In this document: positions 37,161 through 49,200 of the stretch, piece by piece | How positions within the stretch are numbered: position 1 is the stretch's first letter | Layout of the letters: each line of letters opens with the position of its first letter | Origin: Hydractinia symbiolongicarpus | Taxonomy: Eukaryota > Cnidaria > Hydrozoa > Anthoathecata > Hydractiniidae | Reading direction: 5' to 3' | Length of the DNA: 64,000 nucleotides | Assembly: GCF_029227915.1 (NCBI RefSeq) | Contig: NC_079885.1 | Location: 310,001 to 374,000 of the forward strand | Translations under genes and position numbers: made by a program | The notes under the pieces: generated by a model | What the model saw: the letters and a program-made list of their open reading frames with translations, nothing else | Told to the model about the DNA's origin: nothing | Database searches by the model: none

Positions 37161-39530
37161 TTTTTTAAATTATTATTTCACCACTAAAACGCATGAGACT
37201 TGTAGTTTTCGAAAATGTTTTCATTTTTGATGAGACGCTGAATGAAAGAAGTTTAATCGCCGGCAAACGAAAACCTGCGATTTCCCGTAAATCCCGGACT
37301 CGGCCCGTATAATCAAAAGTATACAAAGAAAGTACCCAGGGAGTAAACTCACTTCCCGAACGATTTTTTAAATTATTTTTTCACCACTAAAACGCATGAC
37401 ACTTGTAGTTTTTTTAAAAATGTTTTCATTTTTGATGAGACGCTGAATAAAAGAAGTTTAATCGCCGGCAAACGAAATCATGTGATTTCCCGTAAATCCC
37501 GTACTCGGCCCGTATAGTCAAAAGTATACAAAGAAAGTATCCAGTGTGTAAACTCATTTTGCCGAACGATTTTTTAAATTATTATTTCACCACTAAAACG
37601 CATGAGACTTGTAGTTTTCAAAAATGTTTTCATTTTTGATGAGACGCTGAATGAAAGAAGTTTAATCGCCGGCAAACGAAAACCTGCGATTTCCCGTAAA
37701 TCCCGGACTCGGCCCGTATAGTCAAAAGTATAATAAGAAAGTACCCAGGGTGTAAACTCATTTCCCGAACGATTTTTTAAATTATTATTTCACCACTAAA
37801 ACGCATGACACTTGTAGTTTTCAAAAATGTTTTCATTTTTGATGAGACGCTGAATAAAAGACGTTTAATCGCCGGCAAACGAAAACCCGCTATTTTCCGT
37901 AAACCCCAGACTCGGCCCGCATAGTCAAAAGTATACAAAGAAAGTACCCAGGGAGTAAACTCATTTCCCGAACGATTTTTTAAATTATTTTTTCACCACT
38001 AAAACGCATGACACTTGTAGTTTTTTTAAAAATGTTTTCATTTTTGATGAGACGCTGAATAAAAGAAGTTTAATCGCCGGCAAACGAAATCCTGTGATTT
38101 CCCGTAAATCCCGTACTCGGCCCGTATAGTCAAAAGTATACAAAGAAAGTATCCAGGGTGTAAACTCATTTCGCCGAACGATTTTTTAAATTATTATTTC
38201 ACCACTAAAACGCATGAGACTTGTAGTTTTCAAAAATGTTTTCATTTTTGATGAGACGCTGAATAAAAGACGTTTAATCGCCGGCAAACGAAAACCCGCT
38301 ATTTTCCGTAAACCCAAGACTCGGCCCGCATAGTCAAAAGTATACAAAGAAAGTACCCAGGGAGTAAACTCATTTCCCGAACGATTTTTTAAATTATTTT
38401 TTCAGCACTAAAACGCATGAGACTTCTAGTTTGTAAAAATGTTTTCATTTTTGATGAGACGGTGAATAAAAGAAGTTTAATCACCGGCAAACGAAAACCT
38501 GCGATTTCCCGTAAATCCTGGACTCGGCCCGTATAGTCAAAAGTATACAAAGAAAGTACCCAGGGAGTAAACTCATTTCCCAAACGATTTTTTAAGTTAT
38601 TATTTCACCACTAAAACGCATGAGACTTGTAGTTTTCAAAAATGTTTTCATTTTTGATGAGACGCTGAATAAAAGAAGTTTAATCGCCGGCAAACGAAAA
38701 CCTGTGATTTCCCGTAAATCCCGTACTCGGCCCGTATAGTCAAAAGTATACAAAAAAAGTCCCCAGGGTGTAAACTCATTTCCCGAACGATTTTTTAAAT
38801 TATTATTTCACCACTAAAACGCATGAGACTTGTAGTTTTCGAAAATGTTTTCATTTTTGATGAGACGCTGAATGAAAGAAGTTTAATCGCCGGCAAACGA
38901 AAACCTGCGATTTCCCGTAAATCCCGGACTCGGCCCGTATAGTCAAAAGTATACAAAGAAAGTACCCAGGGAGTAAACTCACTTCCCGAACGACTTTTTA
39001 AATTATTTTTTCACCACTAAAACGCATGACACTTGTAGTTTTTTTAAAAATGTTTTCATTTTTGATGAGACGCTGAATAAAAGAAGTTTAATCGCCGGCA
39101 AACGAAATCCTGTGATTTCCCGTAAATCCCGTACTCGGCCCGTATAGTCAAAAGTATACAAAGAAAGTATCCAGGGTGTAAACTCATTTTGCCGAACGAT
39201 TTTTTAAATTATTATTTCACCACTAAAACGCATGAGACTTGTAGTTTTCAAAAATGTTTTCATTTTTGATGAGACGCTGAATGAAAGAAGTTTAATCGCC
39301 GGCAAACGAAAACCTGCGATTTCCCGTAAATCCCGGACTCGGCCCGTATAGTCAAAAGTATAATAAGAAAGTACCCAGGGTGTAAACTCATTTCCCGAAC
39401 GATTTTTTAAATTATTATTTCACCACTAAAGCCCATGTGACTTGTAGTTTTTAAAAATGTTTTCATTTTTGATGAGACGCTGAATAAAAGAAGTTAAATC
39501 GCCGGCAAACGAAAACCCGCCATTTCCCGT
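37140..39530 (+). repeat. Eight-monomer HOR, 1,630 bp
   Basis: Rare variants recur 1,630 bp apart: TTTTCGAAAATG, AAACTCACTTCCCG, a T7 run before AAAAATG (37,409 and 39,039, with a third at 38,021), CATTTTGCCGAACG (GCCGAACG at 37,561 and 39,191) and GTATAATAAG (37,728 and 39,358). The unit runs about 6 bp over eight standard monomers because of small insertions. The T7 copy at 38,021 is about three monomers after the first, so a shorter duplication is nested inside. Confidence 0.8.
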
Positions 39531-39739
39531 AAACCCTGGACTCAGCCCGTATAATCAAAAGTATTCAAATAAAGTACCCAGGGAGTAAACTGATTTCCCG
39601 AACGATTTTTTAAATTATTTTTTCACCACTAAAACGCATGACACTTGTAGTTTTCAAAAATGTTTTCATTTTTGATGAGACGCTGAATAAAAGACGTTTA
39701 ATCGCCGGCAAACGAAAACCCGCTATTTTCCGTAAACCC

Positions 39740-40585
39740 CAGACTCGGCCCGCATAGTCAAAAGTATACAAAGAAAGTACCCAGGGAGTAAACTCATTTC
39801 CCGAACGATTTTTTAAATTATTTTTTCAGCACTAAAACGCATGAGACTTGTAGCTTTTAAAAATGTTTTCATTTTTGATGAGACGGTGAATAAAAGAAGT
39901 TTAATTGCCGGCAATTGAAAACCTGCGATTTCCCGTAAATCCTGGACTCGGCCCGTATAGTCAAAAGTATACAAAGAAAGTACCCAGGGAGTAAACTCAT
40001 TTCCCAAACGATTTTTTAAATTATTATTTCACCACTAAAACGCATGAGACTTGCAGTTTTCAAGAATGTTTTCATTTTTGATGAGACGCTGAATAAAAGC
40101 AGTTTAATCGCCGGCAAACGAAAACCTGCCATTTCCCGTAAATCCCGGACTCGGCCCGTATAGTCAAAAGTATACAAAGAAAGTACCCAGGGAGTAAACT
40201 CATTTCCAGAACGATTTTTTAAATTATTTTTTCACCACTAAAACGCATAAGACTTGTAGTTTTTAAAAATGTTTTCATTTTTGATGAGACGCTGAATAAA
40301 AGAAGTTTAATCGCCGGCAAACGAAAACCCGCGATTTTCCGAAAACCCCAGACTCGGCCCGCATAGTCAAAAGTATACAAAGAAAGTACCCAGGGAGTAA
40401 ACTCATTTCCCGAACGATTTTTTAAATTATTTTTTCAGCACTAAAACGCATGAGACTTGTAGCTTTTAAAAATGTTTTCATTTTTGATGAGACGGTGAAT
40501 AAAAGAAGTTTAATTGCCGGCAATTGAAAACCTGCGATTTCCCGTAAATCCTGGACTCGGCCCGTATAGTCAAAAGTATAATAAG
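39740..40585 (+). repeat. Three-monomer-offset duplicate (609 bp) with a 14-bp palindrome
   Basis: A CAGCAC monomer with TAGCTTTTAAAAATG, GACGGTGAAT and the unique string AATTGCCGGCAATT occurs at 39,777 and again 609 bp later. The substitutions turn the usual GCCGGC core into a perfect 14-bp palindrome at 39,903-39,916 and 40,512-40,525. The copies part at the following monomer start, GTATACAAAG in one and GTATAATAAG in the other. Confidence 0.8.
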
Positions 40586-43500
40586 AAAGTACCCAGGGTG
40601 TAAACTCATTTCCCGAACGATTTTTTAAATTATTATTTCACCACTAAAGCCCATGAGACTTGTAGTTTTTAAAAATGTTTTCATTTTTGATGAGACGCTG
40701 AATAAAAGAAGTTAAATCGCCGGCAAACGAAAACCCGCCATTTCCTGTAAACCCTGGACTCGGCCCGTATAGTCAAAAGTATACAAAGAAAGTACCCAGG
40801 GAGTAAACTGATTTCCCGAACGATTTTTTAAATTATTTTTTCACCACAAAAACGCATGACACTTGTAGTTTTCAAAAATGCTTTCATTTTTGATGAGACG
40901 CTGAATAAAAGACGTTTAATCGCCGGCAAACAAAACCTCGCTATTTTCCGTAAACCCCAGACTCGGCCCGCATAGTCAAAAGTATACAAAGAAAGTACCC
41001 AGGGAGTAAACTCATTTCCCGAACGATTTTTTAATTTATTTTTTCAGCACTAAAACGCATGAGACTTGTAGTTTTTAAAAATGTTTTCATTTTTGATGAG
41101 ACCGTGAATAAAAGAAGTTTAATTGCCGGCAAACGAAAACCTGCGATTTCCCGTAAATCCTGGACTCGGCCCGTATAGTCAAAAGTATACAAAGAAAGTA
41201 CCCAGGGAGTAAACTCATTTCCCGAACGATTTTTTAAATTACTTTTTCACCACTAAAACGCATAAGAATTGTAGTTTTTAAAAATGTTTTCATTTTTGAT
41301 GAGACGCTGAATAAAAGAAGTTTAATCGCCGGCAAACGAAAACCCGCGATTTCCCGTAAATCCCGGGCTTGGCCCGTATAGTCAAAAGTATACAAAGAAA
41401 GTACCCAGGGTGTAAACTCATTTCCCGAACGATTTTTTAAATTATTTTTTCACCACTAAAACGCATGAGACTTGTAATTTTCAAAAATGTTTTCATTTTT
41501 GATGAGACGCTGAATAAAAGAAGTTTAATCGCCGGCAAACGAAAATCTGTGATTTCCCGTAAATCCCGTACTCGGCCCATATAGTCAAAAGTATAATAAG
41601 AAAGTACCCAGGGTGTAAACTCATTTCCCGAACGATTTTTTAAATTATTATTTCACCACTAAAGCCCATGAGACTTGTAGTTTTTAAAAATGTTTTCATT
41701 TTTAATGAGACGCTGAATAAAAGAAGTTAAATCGCCGGCAAACGAAAACCCGCCATTTCCCGTAAACACTGGACTCAGCCCGTATAATCAAAAGTATACA
41801 AAGAAAGTACCCAGGGAGTAAACTCATTTCCCGAACGATTTTTTAAATTATTTTTTCACCACTAAAACGCATGACACTTGTAGTTTTCAAAAATGTTTTC
41901 ATTTTTGATGAGAGGCTGAATAAAAGAAGTTTAATCGCCAGCAAACGAAAACCCGCCATTTCCCGTAAACCCCAGACTCGGCCCGCATAGTCAAAAGTAT
42001 ACAAAGAAAGTCCCCAGGGGGTAAACTCATTTCCCGAACGATTTTTTAAATTATTTTTTCAGCACTAAAACGCATGAGACTTGTAGTTTTCAAGAATGTT
42101 TTCATTTTTGATGAGACGCTGAATAAAAGCAGTTTAATCGCCGGCAAACGAAAACCTGCGATTTCCCGTAAATCCCGGACTCGGCCCGTATAGTCAAATG
42201 TATACAAAGAAAGTACCCAGGGTGTAAACTAATTTCCCGAACGATTTTTTAAATTATTTCTTCACCACTAAAACGCATGAGACTTGTAATTTTCAAAAAT
42301 GTTTTCATTTTTGATGAGACGCTGAATAAAAGAAGTTTAATCGCCGGCAAACGAAAATCTGTGATTTCCCGTAAATCCCGTACTCGGCCCGTATAGTCAA
42401 AAGTATAATAAGAAAGTACCCAGGGTGTAAACTCATTTCCCGAACGATTTTTTAAATTATTATTTCACCACTAAAGCCCATGAGACTTGTAGTTTTTAAA
42501 AATGTTTTCATTTTTGATGAGACGCTGAATAAAAGAAGTTAAATCGCCGGCAAACGAAAACCCGCCATTTCCCGTAAACCCTGGACTCGGCCCGTATAGT
42601 CAAAAGTATACAAAGAAAGTACCCAGGGAGTAAACTGATTTCCCGAACGATTTTTTAAATTATTTTTTCACCACTAAAACGCATGACACTTGTAGTTTTC
42701 AAAAATGCTTTCATTTTTGATGAGACGCTGAATAAAAGACGTTTAATCGCCGGCAAACAAAACCCCGCTATTTTCCGTAAACCCCAGACTCGGCCCGCAT
42801 AGTCAAAAGTATACAAAGAAAGTACCCAGGGAGTAAACTCATTTCCCGAACGATTTTTTAATTTATTTTTTCAGCACTAAAACAGTTTTTAAAAATGTTT
42901 TCATTTTTGATGAGACCGTGAATAAAAGAAGTTTAATTGCCGGCAAACGAAAACCTGCGATTTCCCGTAAATCCTGGACTCGGCCCGTATAGTCAAAAGT
43001 ATACAAAGAAAGTACCCAGGGAGTAAACTCATTTTCCAAACGATTTTTTAAATTATTATTTCACCACTAAAACGCATGAGACTTGTAGTTTTCAAGAATG
43101 TTTTCATTTTTGATGAGACGCTGAATAAAAGCCGTTTAATCGCCGGCAAACGAAAACCTGCGATTTCCCGTAAATCCCGGACTCGGCCCGTATAGTCAAA
43201 AGTATACAAAGAAAGTACCCAGGGAGTAAACTCATTTCCCGAACGATTTTTTAAATTACTTTTTCACCACTAAAACGCATAAGAATTGTAGTTTTTAAAA
43301 ATGTTTTCATTTTTGATGAGACGCTGAATAAAAGAAGTTTAATCGCCGGCAAACGAAAACCCGCGATTTCCCGTAAATCCCGGGCTTGGCCCGTATAGTC
43401 AAAAGTATACAAAGAAAGTACCCAGGGTGTAAACTCATTTCCCGAACGATTTTTTAAATTATTTTTTCACCACTAAAACGCATGAGACTTGTAATTTTCA

Positions 43501-46240
43501 AAAATGTTTTCATTTTTGATGAGACGCTGAATAAAAGAAGTTTAATCGCCGGCAAACGAAAATCTGTGATTTCCCGTAAATCCCGTACTCGGCCCGTATA
43601 GTCAAAAGTATAATAAGAAAGTACCCAGGGTGTAAACTCATTTCCCGAACGATTTTTTAAATTATTATTTCACCACTAAAGCCCATGAGACTTGTAGTTT
43701 TTAAAAATGTTTTCATTTTTAATGAGACGCTGAATAAAAGAAGTTAAATCGCCGGCAAACGAAAACCCGCCATTTCCCGTAAACCCTGGACTCAGCCCGT
43801 ATAATCAAAAGTATACAAAGAAAGTACCCAGGGAGTAAACTCATTTCCCGAACGATTTTTTAAATTATTTTTTCACCACTAAAACGCATGACACTTGTAG
43901 TTTTCAAAAATGTTTTCATTTTTGATGAGAGGCTGAATAAAAGAAGTTTAATCGCCAGCAAACGAAAACCCGCCATTTCCCGTAAACCCCAGACTCGGCC
44001 CGCATAGTCAAAAGTATACAAAGAAAGTCCCCAGGGGGTAAACTCATTTCCCGAACGATTTTTTAAATTATTTTTTCAGCACTAAAACGCATGAGACTTG
44101 TAGTTTTCAAGAATGTTTTCATTTTTGATGAGACGCTGAATAAAAGCAGTTTAATCGCCGGCAAACGAAAACCTGCGATTTCCCGTAAATCCCGGACTCG
44201 GCCCGTATAGTCAAATGTATACAAAGAAAGTACCCAGGGTGTAAACTAATTTCCCGAACGATTTTTTAAATTATTTCTTCACCACTAAAACGCATGAGAC
44301 TTGTAATTTTCAAAAATGTTTTCATTTTTGATGAGACGCTGAATAAAAGAAGTTTAATCGCCGGCAAACGAAAATCTGTGATTTCCCGTAAATCCCGTAC
44401 TCGGCCCGTATAGTCAAAAGTATAATAAGAAAGTACCCAGGGTGTAAACTCATTTCCCGAACGATTTTTTAAATTATTATTTCACCACTAAAGCCCATGA
44501 GACTTGTAGTTTTTAAAAATGTTTTCATTTTTGATGAGACGCTGAATAAAAGATGTTAAATCGCCGGCAAACGAAAACCCGCCATTTCCCGTAAACCCTG
44601 GACTCAGCCCGTATAATCAAAAGTATACAAAGAAAGTACCCAGGGAGTAAACTCATTTCCCGAACGATTTTTTAAATTATTTTTTCACCACTAAAACGCA
44701 TGAGACTTGTAGTTTTCAAGAATGTTTTCATTTTTGATGAGACGCTGAATAAAAGCAGTTTAATCGCCGGCAAACGAAAACCTGCGATTTCCCGTAAATC
44801 CCGGACTCGGCCCGTATAGTCCAAAGTATACAAAGAAAGTACCCAGGGAGTAAACTCATTTCCCGAACGATTTTTTAAATTACTTTTTCACCACTAAAAC
44901 GCATAAGAATTGTAGTTTTTAAAAATGTTTTCATTTTTGATGAGACGCTGAATAAAAGAAGTTTAATCGCCGGCAAACGAAAACCCGCGATTTCCCGTAA
45001 ATCCCAGGCTTGGCCCGTATAGTCAAAAGTATACAAAGAAAGTACCCAGGGTGTAAACTCATTTCCCGAACGATTTTTTAAATTATTTTTTCACCACTAA
45101 AACGCATGAGACTTGTAATTTTCAAAAATGTTTTCATTTTTGATGAGACGCTGAATAAAAGAAGTTTAATCGCCGGCAAACGAAAATCTGTGATTTCCCG
45201 TAAATCCCGTACTCGGCCCGTATAGTCAAAAGTATAATAAGAAAGTACCCAGGGTGTAAACTCATTTCCCGAACGATTTTTTAAATTATTATTTCACCAC
45301 TAAAGCCCATGAGACTTGTAGTTTTTAAAAATGTTTTCATTTTTAATGAGACGCTGAATAAAAGAAGTTAAATCGCCGGCAAACGAAAACCCGCCATTTC
45401 CCGTAAACCCTGGACTCAGCCAGTATAATCAAAAGTATACAAAGAAAGTACCCAGGGAGTAAACTCATTTCCCGAACGATTTTTTAAATTATTTTTTCAC
45501 CACTAAAACGCATGACACTTGTAGTTTTCAAAAATGTTTTCATTTTTGATGAGAGGCTGAATAAAAGAAGTTTAATCGCCAGCAAACGAAAACCCGCCAT
45601 TTCCCGTAAACCCCAGACTCGGCCCGCATAGTCAAAAGTATACAAAGAAAGTCCCCAGGGGGTAAACTCATTTCCCGAACGATTTTTTAAATTATTTTTT
45701 CAGCACTAAAACGCATGAGACTTGTAGTTTTCAAGAATGTTTTCATTTTTGATGAGACGCTGAATAAAAGCAGTTTAATCGCCGGCAAACGAAAACCTGC
45801 GATTTCCCGTAAATCCCGGACTCGGCCCGTATAGTCAAATGTATACAAAGAAAGTACCCAGGGTGTAAACTAATTTCCCGAACGATTTTTTAAATTATTT
45901 CTTCACCCCAAAACGCATGAGACTTGTAATTTTCAAAAATGTTTTCATTTTTGATGAGACGCTGAATAAAAGAAGTTTAATCGCCGGCAAACGAAAATCT
46001 GTGATTTCCCGTAAATCCCGTACTCGGCCCGTATAGTCAAAAGTATAATAAGAAAGTACCCAGGGTGTAAACTCATTTCCCGAACGATTTTTTAAATTAT
46101 TATTTCACCACTAAAGCCCATGAGACTTGTAGTTTTTAAAAATGTTTTCATTTTTGATGAGACGCTGAATAAAAGATGTTAAATCGCCGGCAAACGAAAA
46201 CCCGCCATTTCCCGTAAACCCTGGACTCAGCCCGTATAAT
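40570..46240 (+). repeat. Eight-monomer HOR domain (1,624 bp) with 812 bp sub-period
   Basis: The CATAAGAATTG monomer lies at 41,261, 43,278 and 44,902. The GAGAGGCTGAAT copy follows at 41,911, 43,928 and 45,552. Spacings are 2,017 and 1,624 bp: the first is ten monomers less a 13-bp deletion, the second eight. The GTATAATAAG variant at 41,591, 42,403, 43,608, 44,420, 45,232 and 46,043 gives a four-monomer (812 bp) beat. Within a unit the order includes AATCTGTGATTT, AAAGCCCATGAG with a GTATAATC end, CATGACACTTG, CAGCAC and TTTCAAGAATG monomers. The stretch 40,570-41,230 also matches about 42,400-43,070. Confidence 0.85.
42865..42905 (+). other. Monomer with a 13-bp internal deletion
   Basis: The run CAGCACTAAAACAGTTTTT lacks the 13 bases GCATGAGACTTGT that lie between AAAAC and AGTTTTT in other copies. 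The corresponding monomer near 41,034-41,075 is intact, so the deletion arose in this copy. It explains why the spacing here is 2,017 rather than 2,030 bp. It is the largest internal deletion that I noticed in the window. Confidence 0.9.
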
Positions 46241-49200
46241 CAAAAGTATACAAAGAAAGTACCCAGGGAGTAAACTCATTTCCCGAACGATTTTTTAAAT
46301 TATTTTTTCACCACTAAAACGCATGACACTTGTAGTTTTCAAAAATGTTTTCATTTTTGATGAGACGCTGAATAAAAGAAGTTTAATCGCCGGCAAACGA
46401 AAACCCGCCATTTCCCGTAAACCCCAGACTCGGCCCGCATAGTCAAAAGTTTACAAAGAAAGTCCCCAGGGAGTAAACTCATTTCCCGAACGGTTTTTTA
46501 AATTATTTTTTCAGCACTAAAACGCATGAGACTTGTAGTTTTAAAGAATGTTTTCATTTTTGATGAGACGCTGAATAGAAGCAGTTTAATCGCCGGCAAA
46601 CGAAAACCCGCGATTTCCCGTAAATCCCGGGCTTGGCCGTATAGTCAAAAGTATACAAATAAAGTACCCAGGGAGTAAACTCATTTCCCGAACGATTTTT
46701 TAAATTACTTTTTCACCACTAAAACGCATGAGACTTGTAGTTTTTAAAAATGTTTTTATTTTTGATGAGACGCTGAATGAAAGAAGTTTAATCGCCGGCA
46801 AACGAAAACCTGCGATTTCCCGTAAATCCTGGACTCGGCCCGTATAGTCAAAAGTATACAAAGAAAGTACCCAGGGAGTAAACTCATTTCCCGAACGATT
46901 TTTTAAATTACTTTTTCACCACTAAAACGCATGAGACTTGTAGTTTTTAAAAATGTTTTCATTTTTGATGAGACGCTGAATGAAAGAAGTTTAATCGCCG
47001 GCAAACGAAAACCTGCGATTTCCCGTAAATCCTGGACTCGGCCCGTATAGTCAAAAGTATACAAAGAAAGTACCCAGGAAGTAAACTCATTTCCCAAACG
47101 ATTTTTTAAATTATTATTTCACCACTAAAGCCCATGAGACTTGTAGTTTTTAAAAATGTTTTCATTTTTGATGAGACGCTGAATAAAAGAAGTTTAATCG
47201 CCGGCAAACGAAAACCCGCGATTTCCCGTAAATCCCGGACTCGGCCCGTATAGTTAAAAGTATACAAGGAAAGTACCCAGTGAGTAAACTCATTTCCCGA
47301 ACGAATTTTTAAATTATTTTTTCACCACTTAAACGTATGAGACTTGTAGTTTTCAAAAATGTTTTCATTTTTGATGAGACGCTGAATAAAAGAAGTTTAA
47401 TCGCCGGCAAACGGAAACCTGCGATTTCCCGTAAATCCCGGACTCGGCCCGTATAGTCAAAAGTATACGAAGAAAGTACCCAGGGTGTAAACTCATTTCC
47501 CGTACGATTTTTTAAATTATTTTTTCACCACTAAAACGCATGAGACTTGTAGTTTTCAAAAATGTTTTCATTTTTGATGAGACGCTGAATAAAAGCAGTT
47601 TAATCGCCGGCAAACGAAAACCTGCGATTTCCCGTAAATCCCGGACTCGGCCCGTATAGTTAAAAGTATACAAAGAAAGTACCCAGGGAGTAAACTCATT
47701 TCCAGAACGATTTTTTAAATTATTTTTTCACCACTAAAACACATAAGACTTGTGGTTTTTAAAAATGTTTTCATTTTTGATGAGACGCTGAATAAAAGAA
47801 GTTTAATCGCCGGCAAACGAAAACCCGCGATTTCCCGTAAATCCCGGGCTTGGCCGTATAGTCAAAAGTATACAAAGAAAGTACCCAGGGAGTAAACTCA
47901 TTTCCCGAACGATTTTTTAAATTACTTTTTCACCACTAAAACGCATGACACTTGTAGTTTTCAAAAATTCTTTCGTTTTTGATGAGACGCTGAATAAAAG
48001 ACGTTTAATCGCCGGCAAACGAAAACCCGCTATTTTCCGTAAACCCCAGACTCGGCCCGCATAGTCAAAAGTATACAAAGAAAGTACCCAGGGAGTAAAC
48101 TCATTTTCCGAACGATTTTTTAAATTATTTTTTCAGCACTAAAACCCATGAGACTTGTAGTTTTTAAAAATGTTTTCATTTTTGATGAGACGGTGAATAA
48201 AAAAAGTTTAATTGCCGGCAAACGAAAACGTGCGATTTCCCGTAAATCCTGGACTCGGCCCGTATAGTCAAAAGTATACAAAGAAAGTACCCAGGAAGTA
48301 AACTCATTTCCCGAACGCTTTTTAAATTATTTTTTCACCACTGAAACGCATGAGACTTGTAGTTTTTAAAAATGTTTTCATTTTTGATGAGACGCTGAAT
48401 AAAAGAAGTTTAATCGCCGGCAAACGAAAACCTGCGATTTCCCGTAAATCCGGGACTCGGCCCGTATAGTCAAAAGTATACAAAGAAAGTACCCAGGGTG
48501 TAAACTCATTTCCCGAACGATTTTTTAAATTATTTTTTCACCACTAAAACGCATGAGACTTGTAGTTTTCAAGAATGTTTTCATTTTTGATGAGACGCTG
48601 AATAAAAGCAGTTTAATCGCCGGCAAACGAAAACCTGCGATTTCCCGTAAATCCCGGACTCGGCCCGTATAGTCAAAAGTATACAAAGAAAGTACCCAGG
48701 GAGTAAACTCATTTCCAGAACGATTTTTTAAATTATTTTTTCACCACTAAAACGCATAAGACTTGTAGTTTTTAAAAATGTTTTCATTTTTGATGAGACG
48801 CTGAATAAAAGAAGTTTAATCGCCGGCAAACGAAAACCCGCGATTTCCCGTAAATCCCGGGCTTGGCCGTATAGTCAAAAGTATATAAAGAAAGTACCCA
48901 GGGAGTAAACTCATTTCCCGAACGATTTTTTAAATTACTTTTCACCACTAAAACGCATGAGACTTGTAGTTTTTAAAAATGTTTTCATTTTTGATGAGAC
49001 GCTGAATGAAAGAAGTTTAATCGCCGGCAAACGAAAACCTGTGATTTCCCGTAAATCCCGTACTCGGTCCGTATAGTCAAAAGTATACAAAGAAAGTATC
49101 CAGGGTGTAAACTCATTTCCCGAAGGATTTTTTAAATTATTATTTCACCACTAAAACGCATGAGACTTGTAGTTTTCAAAAATGTTTTCATTTTTGATGA

